A stretch of 22,553 nucleotides of DNA from an uncultured Acetatifactor sp. (GTDB lineage Bacteria; Bacillota; Clostridia; Lachnospirales; Lachnospiraceae). The notes under the pieces were generated by a model, which did no database searches, was not told where the DNA came from, and saw nothing but the letters and a program-made list of their open reading frames with translations. Both the position numbers and the translations under genes were made by a program. Below are positions 16,133-22,553 of this stretch, piece by piece (within the stretch, counting starts at the first letter, position 1; each line of letters begins with the position of its first letter). The stretch is from assembly GCA_947631715.1 (NCBI GenBank), contig CANRMK010000005.1, positions 1-22,553 of the forward strand. The letters run 5' to 3'.

Positions 16133-16660
16133 TCATTCTCCGATAGCCATTGCCAGCGCTTCCGCCTCTTCCGCACCGAGATCGATAGCGCATTCTCCAT
16201 TCTTGATTTCTTTTGTGTAGGAATAACAGCCCTCTGTACTGTGCACAGAGTTAAGGATAAATCCATCATTGTTTTCATCTAGCAGAGCCAGGCTGAAGCT
16301 CAGCTGGCCGCCCATCTGGCTGAAAGCATCGTATTTTACAAGACCCATTTTCTGATATGCCGATTCCAGCTTTTTGTAAAGGGTACGGATATCTTTCTTA
16401 TTTTTTTCTGTGTTGTTCCGAAGAAACTTATTATCCTCAAAAAGATCTGCAATATCCTGTTCCAGGCTTGCCCCGTCTTTTCCCATCAGGAATTTGTCCA
16501 GCCGTTTTTTAAGTCCGCTCACCTTTGTCATCTGTACGATCAGCAGGATCAGCAGGACCAGCACCAAAAATGCCAGAATCGCGCAGACCACTGCCAGATA
16601 ACCCAGATCAAAGGAACCGAATCCTAAATGATTTAAAAAAGCGCTTCCAGATGTACTCAT
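16133..16660 (-). CDS. DUF4446 family membrane-anchored protein
   Basis: This 175-residue protein has one N-terminal transmembrane segment (about 19-44), a basic and coiled-coil-prone stretch (about 45-105) and a compact C-terminal domain (about 106-175: YDAFSQMGGQLSFSLALLDENNDGF, then HSTEGCYSYTKEI). That C-terminal pattern is the DUF4446 signature. The family is common directly after parB in Clostridia and has no assigned function that I know. The start has an AAAGGAG site. It lies 34 bp after parB and 19 bp before the HD-GYP gene, so the three are almost certainly co-transcribed. Membrane topology predicts a short outside N terminus and a cytoplasmic C-terminal domain. Confidence 0.88.
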   Translation of the reverse strand: MSTSGSAFLNHLGFGSFDLGYLAVVCAILAFLVLVLLILLIVQMTKVSGLKKRLDKFLMGKDGASLEQDIADLFEDNKFLRNNTEKNKKDIRTLYKKLESAYQKMGLVKYDAFSQMGGQLSFSLALLDENNDGFILNSVHSTEGCYSYTKEIKNGECAIDLGAEEAEALAMAIGE

Positions 16661-16694
16661 AATTCTCCTTTGTGTCCTATATACACTGTGTGTT

Positions 16695-17582
16695 CTAATT
16701 ACTGCCGATCATGTCCAACAGTCTGTCCAGATCCTCATGACTGTAAAATTCTATTTCTATCTTTCCGGTTCCCTCGCCCTTGGAAGTAACGGTTACTTTC
16801 GTACTCAGTCTCTGTTTCAGCTTTTCTTCGATGTCGAGATAAATAGTCTGCAATGCCTTGTCATCGAGCTTTTTTGGTTTTGCCGGCTTATGGAGATTCT
16901 TTACCAGCTTTTCCACATCCCTGACGCTCAACTTTTCATCAAAAATCTGCTGTGCCAGCGTATATTGTTCCTCCGGATCCTCCACCGCAAGCAGGGCGCG
17001 GGCATGTCCGGTGGTGATCATCTCATCAATGACCATCTGCTGCACTTCGTCGCTGAGCTTCAACAGACGGATAGAATTCGTCACCGCGGCACGGCTTTTG
17101 GAAACTCTTTCCGCCACTTCATCCTGCTTCAGGTTAAATTCCGTCAGCAGCCGCTTGTAAGCCTGCGCTTCCTCGATGGGATTCAGATCTTCTCTTTGTA
17201 TGTTTTCGATCAGGGAGATTTCCATGATCTCCTGTTCGGAATAATCCCTTATGATCACAGGAATTTCTTTCAGGCCAGCCATCTTTGCAGCCCGCCATCT
17301 GCGCTCGCCGGCAATGATCTCATAGTGGTCCTTCCGGTCCTGGACCAGGATCGGCTGCAGCAGTCCGAACTGCTTTATAGATTCCGAAAGCTCCTGCAGA
17401 GCATCTTCGTCAAAATTCTTTCTGGGCTGTTTTCTGTTAGGCTCTACTGATGTAATCTTAACAAGAGTCTCCTTGCCGCCTTTTTCATCTGTTTTTTCTA
17501 TTACTTCTTTTTTTGCCTTTGCCTCTCCCACCGCATTGGGAATCAGTGAATCCAGACCTTTACCCAGTCCTCTTGCCGCCAT
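16695..17582 (-). CDS. parB: Chromosome-partitioning protein ParB (Spo0J)
   Basis: This 295-residue CTP-dependent DNA clamp loads at parS and spreads along DNA to build the segregation complex. The N-terminal LGKGLDSLIP segment (about 6-15) is the ParA-contacting region. The CTP-binding domain carries GERRWRA (92-98) and ENIQRED (126-132). The helix-turn-helix that reads parS is about 151-172 (LKQDEVAERVSKSRAAVTNS), and the C-terminal dimerisation domain is about 240-295. All key motifs are intact. The start ATG has AGAGGG upstream. The gene follows parA by 50 bp and two perfect parS sites lie about 1.3 kb upstream. Confidence 0.97.
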   Translation of the reverse strand: MAARGLGKGLDSLIPNAVGEAKAKKEVIEKTDEKGGKETLVKITSVEPNRKQPRKNFDEDALQELSESIKQFGLLQPILVQDRKDHYEIIAGERRWRAAKMAGLKEIPVIIRDYSEQEIMEISLIENIQREDLNPIEEAQAYKRLLTEFNLKQDEVAERVSKSRAAVTNSIRLLKLSDEVQQMVIDEMITTGHARALLAVEDPEEQYTLAQQIFDEKLSVRDVEKLVKNLHKPAKPKKLDDKALQTIYLDIEEKLKQRLSTKVTVTSKGEGTGKIEIEFYSHEDLDRLLDMIGSN

Positions 17583-17632
17583 ATACCCTCTTTTCTTCCG
17601 CTCTTACAGCAGACAATCTTATCGTTAATAAT

Positions 17633-18394
17633 TTATTTGTTGCTGATGATCTCATCCGCCAAATGCATATATGCTTCCGCTCCCGCAGATTTCGCATCAT
17701 ATTTATTGATCGGCAGGCCATAGCTGGGCGCCTCTGCCAGCCGGATATTTCTTGGAATCAACGTTTCGAACACTTTCTGTTTTAAATTCTGTTTTACATT
17801 TTCCACTACCTGCATGGACAGATTGGTGCGGGAATCATACATAGTGAACACAACTCCCTCCATATCCAGGTCGGGGTTCAATCTTTCCTTTACGAGATTC
17901 ACCGTATGGATCAGCTGGCTCAGTCCCTCCAGGGCATAATACTCGCACTGGATCGGAACCAGGACAGTGTCGGCAGTGGTCATGGAATTGATGGTCAGCA
18001 TGTTAAGAGACGGGGGACAATCGATAATAATGAAATCGTATTCGTCTTTCACATAGTCAACTTCATTCTTTAATATGTACTCTTTCTTTTCCACGCCGAT
18101 CAGTTCGATCTCTGCAGCTGCCAGATTTACATTGGCCGGCAGAATGGAAACATTTTCGATCACGTCCTTAATAATACAATCCCGAATGGTGCACTCTCCC
18201 AGTATCAGTTCATAGATTGTATTGTCCAATTCGTTCTTGTCAATTCCAAAGCCGCTGGTGGTATTTCCCTGAGGATCCGTATCAATAGCCAGAACTTTCT
18301 TTCCTTTTTCTGCAAGACAGGCAGATAAATTAATAGAGGTGGTTGTTTTTCCAACGCCGCCTTTCTGATTTGCAATTGCTATAATCTTTCCCAT
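17633..18394 (-). CDS. parA: Chromosome-partitioning ATPase ParA (Soj)
   Basis: This 253-residue Walker-type ATPase works with ParB in origin segregation and, in Bacillus, regulates DnaA. The deviant Walker A motif KGGVGKTT is at 11-18, the A' motif IDTDPQGN near 37-44 and the Walker B region IIIDCPPSL near 127-135. Length and motifs are normal for Soj; there is no N-terminal DNA-binding extension of the plasmid ParA type. The start ATG has AGAGG upstream. A perfect extended -10 box (18464-18469) gives a leader of about 62 nt containing a small GTGCT/AGCAC hairpin. parB follows immediately. Confidence 0.97.
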   Translation of the reverse strand: MGKIIAIANQKGGVGKTTTSINLSACLAEKGKKVLAIDTDPQGNTTSGFGIDKNELDNTIYELILGECTIRDCIIKDVIENVSILPANVNLAAAEIELIGVEKKEYILKNEVDYVKDEYDFIIIDCPPSLNMLTINSMTTADTVLVPIQCEYYALEGLSQLIHTVNLVKERLNPDLDMEGVVFTMYDSRTNLSMQVVENVKQNLKQKVFETLIPRNIRLAEAPSYGLPINKYDAKSAGAEAYMHLADEIISNK

Positions 18395-18463
18395 ATCTAT
18401 ACCTCTTTGTGTGCTTTAGCACGCATAATGATCTTTTAAACTCTATTTTTGTTTTGCCTTTCA

Positions 18464-18472
18464 ATTATAACA
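18464..18472 (-). promoter_or_regulatory. Predicted promoter (-10) of the parA-parB operon
   Basis: On the minus strand TGTTATAAT is a perfect TATAAT preceded by the TGn extended -10 motif, about 70 bp before the parA start codon. The -35 region has no good match, which is common with an extended -10. Confidence 0.5.
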
Positions 18473-18522
18473 CTAAATATCCCACATATCTACATGAAAG
18501 TTGTTTTATTTTGAATACAAAA

Positions 18523-18776
18523 GTAACGGTTCAGCTTTTTGCACATGCAAGTCACGCCCGGTAATGCCGAATGTTCTCCCAGCAGACGCGCTTCCGCTCG
18601 GCTCCGCACGTAGCGGACCCAAGGCATGTAAGACATGCCTGCTCGAAAGTACCTCGCCAAGTGCCGACGTGCTCCAACGGTCTGCCGGGAGAACATCGAC
18701 ATTACCGGGCTGAATATAACAGGGAGGGGTTGAACTGTTATATACAAAATAACAGTTCAGCCTTTTCCTTGCAAGT
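18523..18776. repeat. Compound inverted-repeat element, copies B, C and D of the dispersed repeat
   Basis: Copy B (18523-18610, minus) matches the repeat at the window start. Copy C (18680-18741, plus) shares the TCTGCCGGGAGAACAT and ATTACCGGGC core. A partial copy D (18749-18776, minus) repeats the left terminus (TAACAGTTCAGCCTTTT). B and C face each other around a perfect 8-bp hairpin, AGGCATGT/ACATGCCT (18622-18640), close to the symmetry centre. C and D meet as a second hairpin (18728-18762). The element is GC-rich against an AT-rich surround and non-coding; it sits between the parS sites and the parA promoter. Confidence 0.75.
18728..18770 (+). terminator. Terminator-like hairpin inside the repeat element
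   Basis: A 14-bp stem (18728-18741 with 18749-18762, one G-T) with a 7-nt loop is followed by TTTTCCTT on the plus strand. No plus-strand gene ends nearby, so the shape probably reflects two repeat ends placed tail to tail rather than a gene terminator. Confidence 0.4.
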
Positions 18777-18896
18777 TCATAATCCCTGCCACAATATGTA
18801 GATAATTTAGGGAATCCGCACATTTTTATTTCTGATGTTTCACGCTTTTATCTAAAAATGTTTCACACAATCATGTATCAATATCTTGTGTTTAAA

Positions 18897-18912
18897 TGTT
18901 TCACGTGAAACA
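18897..18912. promoter_or_regulatory. parS site 1 (ParB-binding centromere site)
   Basis: TGTTTCACGTGAAACA is the perfect 16-bp palindromic parS consensus known from Bacillus Spo0J. It lies about 500 bp upstream of parA. Two half-sites beginning TGTTTCAC lie just to its left at 18836 and 18859. Confidence 0.96.
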
Positions 18913-18933
18913 TCATATAGTCTGTTGTCCTAT

Positions 18934-18969
18934 AAAAAACAGAGAATGTTTCACGTGAAACATTCTCTG
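18934..18969 (-). terminator. Probable intrinsic terminator of the two-component operon, containing parS site 2
   Basis: A perfect 30-bp palindrome (18940-18969) is followed on the minus strand by six T (18934-18939). This is the geometry of a factor-independent terminator, 49 bp past the response-regulator stop codon. The parS palindrome is the centre of the stem. The perfect symmetry leaves only a small loop, so RNA folding needs a few unpaired central bases. Confidence 0.65.
18947..18962. promoter_or_regulatory. parS site 2 (ParB-binding centromere site)
   Basis: This is a second perfect TGTTTCACGTGAAACA, exactly 50 bp from site 1. It is embedded in the longer perfect palindrome that looks like a terminator stem. 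Confidence 0.96.
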
Positions 18970-19018
18970 AAATATCCCGGCCCACTCACCATATCTAGTT
19001 TAATGCCGTGTTTCCTGT

Positions 19019-19663
19019 TCAAAAAAGCTTTATGATATCGTTCCGGATTGCAAATACTGCCGCCTGCGTCCTATCCGATACATCTATCTTCTTGAAAATA
19101 TTAGAGATATGATTTTTCACCGTTCTCTCACTGATATTCAAAGATGTAGCAATCTCTTTGTTGATCATTCCATTGGCGACCTGGACAAGAACTTCAAGCT
19201 CCCTCTGTGTCAGCAGAGCAATCTTGTCTTTATCTACATCTCTGGACAACAATCGATTGTTCAAAGCAGGAATCAATCTGGGCTGAATATAACTTTCCCC
19301 ATCCATCACAATATCAATGGCGCGTTTCAGTTCAGAATACTCAGATTCCTTTAACAGATATCCGTCTACGCCAATATCCACAGCTTTCAACAAATATTCC
19401 ACTTCATTGTGAACTGTCAGGATCAGAACCTTGACATCTAATTTCTGCCGTTTGATTTCTTCCAGTACCTCTATGCCATTCATACCAGGCATATTGATAT
19501 CCAATAAGAGTACCTGTGGCTTTGTACTCTTGATCTTTACCAAACATTCTTCACCGCTGCCTGCTTCTCCGACTACCTCAATACTCCCGTCAAACTCCAA
19601 AAGCTGTCTCAGTCCCTCTCTGATCAAAGCATGATCATCAACCAACATTACTTTCAAACTCAT
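19019..19663 (-). CDS. LuxR/NarL-family response regulator (DegU/LiaR-like)
   Basis: This 214-residue DNA-binding response regulator has a receiver at about 1-120, with acidic pair D9-D10, phospho-acceptor D55 in LLLDINMPGMNG, T83 and K105. The C-terminal LuxR helix-turn-helix (about 147-210) contains LTQRELEVLVQVANGMINKEIA and SERTVKNHISNIFKKI. All phosphorylation residues are intact. The start has AAGGG upstream. It lies 40 bp after the sensor kinase gene, its obvious partner. The pair is inserted between rsmG and parA, where Bacillus carries noc; no link between the regulator and partition is established. The transcript probably ends at the hairpin containing parS site 2. Confidence 0.92.
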   Translation of the reverse strand: MSLKVMLVDDHALIREGLRQLLEFDGSIEVVGEAGSGEECLVKIKSTKPQVLLLDINMPGMNGIEVLEEIKRQKLDVKVLILTVHNEVEYLLKAVDIGVDGYLLKESEYSELKRAIDIVMDGESYIQPRLIPALNNRLLSRDVDKDKIALLTQRELEVLVQVANGMINKEIATSLNISERTVKNHISNIFKKIDVSDRTQAAVFAIRNDIIKLF

Positions 19664-19703
19664 TTTTTTCCCTTATACTCCCCTTATTATTTGAATGTAC
19701 GAC

Positions 19704-19712
19704 TTATCCACA
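19704..19712 (+). promoter_or_regulatory. Single DnaA-box-like sequence
   Basis: TTATCCACA matches the strong DnaA box, at the end of the sensor kinase gene. It is isolated, with no box cluster or AT-rich unwinding element, so it is not an origin. A single 9-mer may be chance. Confidence 0.3.
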
Positions 19713-20516
19713 AAGAGGTATTTCCATATGTACTTTTGTACCTTTCCCCACAGCAGAATCAATATTGATTCTTCCATTCAGCAGCGCTATTCTTTCTTTC
19801 ATCATAGAAATTCCAAAGTGTCTGTTCTCTCTCTTTTCCTCCCCGCTGTCATAAAATCCTTTTCCGTCATCTGAGATATCTATTACACAGACATCATTGA
19901 TTACCTTGCAATGAAGCTCTATCTGCTCTGCCTCAGCATGCTTATCAATATTATTCAAACTCTCCTGAACCGCTCTGTAAATAGATAAGAAAAATCTATC
20001 GTTTTCACATGAAACATCGTCAATATCGGATATGATCCTGTACTTACCAGTTTCATTGAACTTTTCCAATAGCTTTTCAATACATGCTTTCCACCCAAGA
20101 TCTTCAAAAGTCATAGGGCGGAGATCAAAAATAATATTTCTGATCTCATTTACCGTCTCTTTTATGCCTTCACTGATCACAGACAATTCCAGCTTCGCCT
20201 TGACCGGATCCTGATCGATATACATACTGCACAGTTCGATCTTGTGGATCAAATGTGTCAGATTCTGTAAAGACATATCATGCAGATCCTCGGCGATGCG
20301 TTTTCTGTCCATCTCCTGTAGATTCAGAACAGCAAAATTTTGATTTTCCTGCCTTAAGACCTTTTCCACAATCCGGATCTTATTTTCAATGTCTTTTTTC
20401 TGCTGAATCAGGATCTTGTCCTCTTTATTGCACTGGATCTGCGCATTCAGGTCAAATAGTTTATTTTTGAGATCAGAAAAAATCTCATTTAACGCACTAT
20501 AATAATCCTGCACCAT
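19704..20516 (-). CDS. Soluble sensor histidine kinase, HisKA_3 (DegS-like) type
   Basis: This 270-residue kinase lacks any membrane segment or signal peptide, so it senses a cytoplasmic signal. A long N-terminal coiled coil (about 5-65) leads into the HisKA_3 domain with His79 (RKRIAEDLHD). The ATPase domain has an N-box near 185-194 (ESLNNIDKHA), DDGKGF (216-221), FGISMMKER (234-242) and GKGT (257-260). The layout matches DegS, which has a coiled-coil signalling domain. The start ATG has AGAGGA five bases upstream. A 16-bp palindrome of LexA-box type lies 11 bp upstream of the ATG. The stop codon overlaps a perfect DnaA-box sequence. It is followed by its response regulator. Confidence 0.92.
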   Translation of the reverse strand: MVQDYYSALNEIFSDLKNKLFDLNAQIQCNKEDKILIQQKKDIENKIRIVEKVLRQENQNFAVLNLQEMDRKRIAEDLHDMSLQNLTHLIHKIELCSMYIDQDPVKAKLELSVISEGIKETVNEIRNIIFDLRPMTFEDLGWKACIEKLLEKFNETGKYRIISDIDDVSCENDRFFLSIYRAVQESLNNIDKHAEAEQIELHCKVINDVCVIDISDDGKGFYDSGEEKRENRHFGISMMKERIALLNGRINIDSAVGKGTKVHMEIPLCG

Positions 20517-20629
20517 ATATTCCTCTTTAGAACATATGTTCTATCTAATATCCAATACCATATATAATAATAAACTAAAAAACGGAAAAAGTAAAATCAA
20601 AAATAATTTTTGTTTTTGAAAATATAATG
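20517..20629. promoter_or_regulatory. AT-rich leader and promoter region of the two-component operon
   Basis: These 113 bp between rsmG and the kinase gene are extremely AT-rich. They hold the LexA-like palindrome and several TATTAT/TATATA candidates for a -10 box, with no clear -35. No GC-rich terminator for rsmG is present; only an A/T stem (CAAAAA with TTTTTG) is seen, so read-through from mnmG-rsmG is possible. Confidence 0.4.
20528..20543. promoter_or_regulatory. Perfect palindrome with a Gram-positive LexA (SOS) box core
   Basis: TAGAACATATGTTCTA is a perfect 16-bp palindrome. Its centre GAACATATGTTC fits the GAAC-N4-GTTC core of the Bacillus/Clostridium LexA operator, including the preferred ATAT middle. 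It is placed immediately upstream of the ribosome site of the sensor kinase gene, where a bound repressor would block transcription. The alternative is autoregulation by the cognate response regulator. Confidence 0.5.
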
Positions 20630-21355
20630 CTATAATGGCATACGTCCGGGAATACCTGCTTTTCTAGGATATTTTTCCGGCGTCCTCCGATCCTTTTCAA
20701 TCAGGATAAGGCACCTGTAAATGTCCGACCCGGGCAGATAAAATGCCTTCTGATCCGAAACTTTCCCACCGAGCAGAGACAGAGCGTTTTCTGCAGAAGC
20801 AAGCTCCTGAGAAATTTTTTCCGACTTGTATGGAACAAATGATCCTCCCAATCTTACAAAAGGCAGACAGTACTCTGCCAGGGTAGACAAATTTGCCACT
20901 GCCCGCGAGACACAGATATCATAAGACTCTCTGAAATCTTTGTCTCTCGCAAGATCCTCCGCTCTCCCGTGAATAGCTTCTACTTCACCGAGATTTAATC
21001 TATCGATCACTTCATTCAAAAATTGTACCCTCTTGTTCAGGGTATCCAAAAGTGTCACTTTCAGACCCGGAAATGCAATTTTTAAAGCAAGCCCCGGAAA
21101 ACCGGCTCCAGTCCCTACATCTATCAGCTTCAGATTTCCCGCAAGGTCAACAGCCTTTACAAGGGAAAGACTGTCCACAAAATGCTTTTTCAACACATCC
21201 TCATATTCCGTAATGGCCGTCAGATTCATCATCTGATTCCACTCCACCAGCATCTCATAATAACATAAAAACTGTTGGATCTGTTTCTCGTTCAGGACAA
21301 TATGAAATTCACGAAGATCATTTAAAAATGAATCGGTAGAATAATCTTTTTCCAA
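20630..21355 (-). CDS. rsmG: 16S rRNA (guanine-N7) methyltransferase RsmG (GidB)
   Basis: The enzyme methylates G527 of 16S rRNA with S-adenosylmethionine. The 241-residue form shows the family SAM loop DVGTGAGFPG (79-88), an early NLTAI segment (44-48), HGRAED (129-134) and SRAVA (150-154). Start choice: TTG at 21355 has AGAGGTG five bases upstream and gives the usual RsmG length (about 239). The ATG at 21391, two bases after the mnmG stop, has no well-placed ribosome site and would add 12 residues. A longer frame to 21436 overlaps mnmG. The gene follows mnmG in the classic gid order. Confidence 0.95.
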   Translation of the reverse strand: MEKDYSTDSFLNDLREFHIVLNEKQIQQFLCYYEMLVEWNQMMNLTAITEYEDVLKKHFVDSLSLVKAVDLAGNLKLIDVGTGAGFPGLALKIAFPGLKVTLLDTLNKRVQFLNEVIDRLNLGEVEAIHGRAEDLARDKDFRESYDICVSRAVANLSTLAEYCLPFVRLGGSFVPYKSEKISQELASAENALSLLGGKVSDQKAFYLPGSDIYRCLILIEKDRRTPEKYPRKAGIPGRMPL

Positions 21356-21392
21356 ACCTACACCTCTTGCGCGTCTCAGCTCGCATACCATT

Positions 21393-22553
21393 TTAAATCT
21401 GCTTTTTTTCCTTTTCCGCATGTTCCAGATAAACAAGAAGAACGGAAATATCTGCAGGAGACACCCCGGATATCCTGGAAGCCTGTCCTACTGACACCGG
21501 TCTGAATTCTTTCAGCTTCTGTCTGGCTTCGATCCGCAGAGACTGCACCTTGTCATAATCGATATCTCCCGGAATCAATTTCTTTTCCATTTTCTTGAAC
21601 TGCTCTACCTGCCTTAGCTGTCTGGAAATATATCCCTCATACTTGATCTCTATCTCTGTCTGTTCAATCACATCGGACGGCAGAGTCTCCTTTCCGCAAA
21701 GCCGCAGAGCAAAATCCTTTCGTCCCGTATCAATCTCCCCGAGCACGGAATAACTCAGCTCAGGCCTGCAGATCAATTCCGCAAGACTGGCAGCGGTCTT
21801 CAAGGGAGTACTGCCGTTCTTTTCCAAAAAAGACTGCATTTCCTTTCCTGTGCCTACTATAGTATTTTTCAGACGTTCGATTTCTTCCCGGATACACTTT
21901 TCCTTGAATAGAAGCGCATCGTACTGTTCCTGAGAGATCAATCCAATCTCATATCCTTTTTTTCTCAGCCGCAGGTCAGCGTTATCCTGGCGCAGCAGCA
22001 GACGGTACTCTGCTCTCGATGTCATCATACGGTAGGGTTCCCGGTTATCCTTTGTCACAAGGTCATCGATCAGAACGCCGATATAGCTTTCCGACCGATC
22101 CATGATCAGGGGATCTCTTCCAAAAATTGACATGGCAGCATTGATCCCGGCTACCAGTCCCTGACAGGCGGCTTCTTCATATCCGCTGCTTCCGTTGAAC
22201 TGGCCGCCGCTGAAAAGCCCCTTCACTGTCTTAAATTCCAAGGTCGGGAAAAGCTGTCTGGCATTGATACAGTCGTATTCAATGGCATAAGCGTTTCTTA
22301 CGATCCTGCAGTTTTCCAGTCCCGGGACCGTCCGATACATGGCAAGCTGCACATCCTCCGGCAAAGAAGAGGACATGCCTCCCACATACATTTCGTTCGT
22401 GTGAAGCCCCTCCGGTTCGATAAATACCTGATGGCGCTCTTTTTCCGCAAATTTCACTACTTTATCTTCAATGGAAGGACAGTACCTGGGCCCGGTCCCC
22501 TCGATCACTCCCGCATAAATGGGAGATCTGTCTAAATTCTGACGGATAATTTC
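21393..22553 (-). CDS. mnmG: tRNA uridine-5-carboxymethylaminomethyl modification enzyme MnmG (GidA), 3' part
   Basis: Only the C-terminal 386 codons are in the window; the frame runs open through the right edge, so about 245 N-terminal residues, including the first FAD-binding motif, lie outside. Visible family segments are GPRYCPSIEDK, then GGQFNGSSGYEEAACQGL, then SRAEYRLLLRQDNADLRL, and the C-terminal helical domain that contacts MnmE (…QASRISGVSPADISVLLVYLE). MnmG and MnmE together modify U34 of several tRNAs. A GTG at 22508 lies inside the conserved region (YAGVIEGTGPRY) and is not the true start. rsmG follows directly. Confidence 0.97.
   Translation of the reverse strand, partial: EIIRQNLDRSPIYAGVIEGTGPRYCPSIEDKVVKFAEKERHQVFIEPEGLHTNEMYVGGMSSSLPEDVQLAMYRTVPGLENCRIVRNAYAIEYDCINARQLFPTLEFKTVKGLFSGGQFNGSSGYEEAACQGLVAGINAAMSIFGRDPLIMDRSESYIGVLIDDLVTKDNREPYRMMTSRAEYRLLLRQDNADLRLRKKGYEIGLISQEQYDALLFKEKCIREEIERLKNTIVGTGKEMQSFLEKNGSTPLKTAASLAELICRPELSYSVLGEIDTGRKDFALRLCGKETLPSDVIEQTEIEIKYEGYISRQLRQVEQFKKMEKKLIPGDIDYDKVQSLRIEARQKLKEFRPVSVGQASRISGVSPADISVLLVYLEHAEKEKKQI

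Noticed and set aside
16114..16278. N-terminal extension of the HD-GYP protein by 55 residues
   Set aside because: It lies inside the DUF4446 gene in another frame and reads as basic, unstructured sequence; the ATG at 16113 matches the expected family start.
18490..18823. Overlapping small open frames on both strands over the repeat element (70-105 codons)
   Set aside because: At least four frames overlap in the same GC-rich inverted repeat, none with a proper ribosome site; they are a by-product of the repeat.
19704..22553. Replication origin in this window
   Set aside because: Only one perfect DnaA box was found, with no cluster and no dnaA gene; by synteny oriC should lie beyond mnmG to the right.
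1..22553. CRISPR arrays, rRNA genes, transposases or prophage genes
   Set aside because: No regularly spaced repeats, rRNA sequence, or transposase/integrase motifs were seen in any frame.

Overview
The window looks like the origin-proximal part of a Lachnospiraceae-type (Clostridia) chromosome. The evidence is the order mnmG-rsmG-parA-parB on one strand, perfect ParB-binding parS sites, moderate GC with AT-rich intergenic DNA, good AGGAGG-like ribosome sites, a serine-rich LplA-type lipoprotein with its two permeases, and several AraC regulators. The genus is not determined. By the usual Firmicutes order, oriC lies to the right of the window, beyond mnmG, so nearly all genes (minus strand) run away from it on the leading strand.

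Layout from the left. (1) 1-161: one copy of a dispersed repeat and a weak hairpin. (2) 162-3877, minus: an ABC sugar importer (permease, permease, lipoprotein) with no ATPase gene. It is divergent from an AraC/cupin regulator (4253-5233, plus). (3) 5243-7357, minus: a full 2-isopropylmalate synthase (LeuA, Corynebacterium/Mycobacterium type) fused in frame to a C-terminal AraC DNA-binding domain, with no other leu genes beside it. It is divergent from an OFA-family MFS carboxylate transporter (7850-9154, plus). The shared intergenic region has a duplicated 10-bp motif, one copy touching a predicted promoter. (4) 9272-12629, minus: a membrane hybrid histidine kinase followed by a response regulator with one degenerate and one intact receiver. 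(5) 12687-18394, minus: a compact probable operon parA-parB-DUF4446-HD-GYP-serS-DUF3881-tRNA-Arg(CCU), ending in an intrinsic terminator. (6) 18395-19018: parA promoter, a ~250-bp imperfect inverted-repeat element of the same family as the repeat at position 1, and two perfect parS sites 50 bp apart. (7) 19019-20516, minus: a soluble DegS/DegU-like two-component pair between rsmG and parA. It is preceded by a perfect 16-bp palindrome with a Gram-positive LexA-box core and followed by a terminator hairpin whose stem is a parS site. (8) 20630-22553, minus: rsmG and the 3' part of mnmG.

The strongest candidate for something new is the LeuA-AraC fusion: a leucine-pathway enzyme, with its leucine-sensing domain, joined to a DNA-binding domain. 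It could be a self-contained metabolic sensor-regulator of itself and of the neighbouring transporter. The second is the parS/terminator/SOS-like arrangement that ties a two-component system physically to the chromosome-partition locus. Functions are inferred from motifs read by eye; no database search was run.
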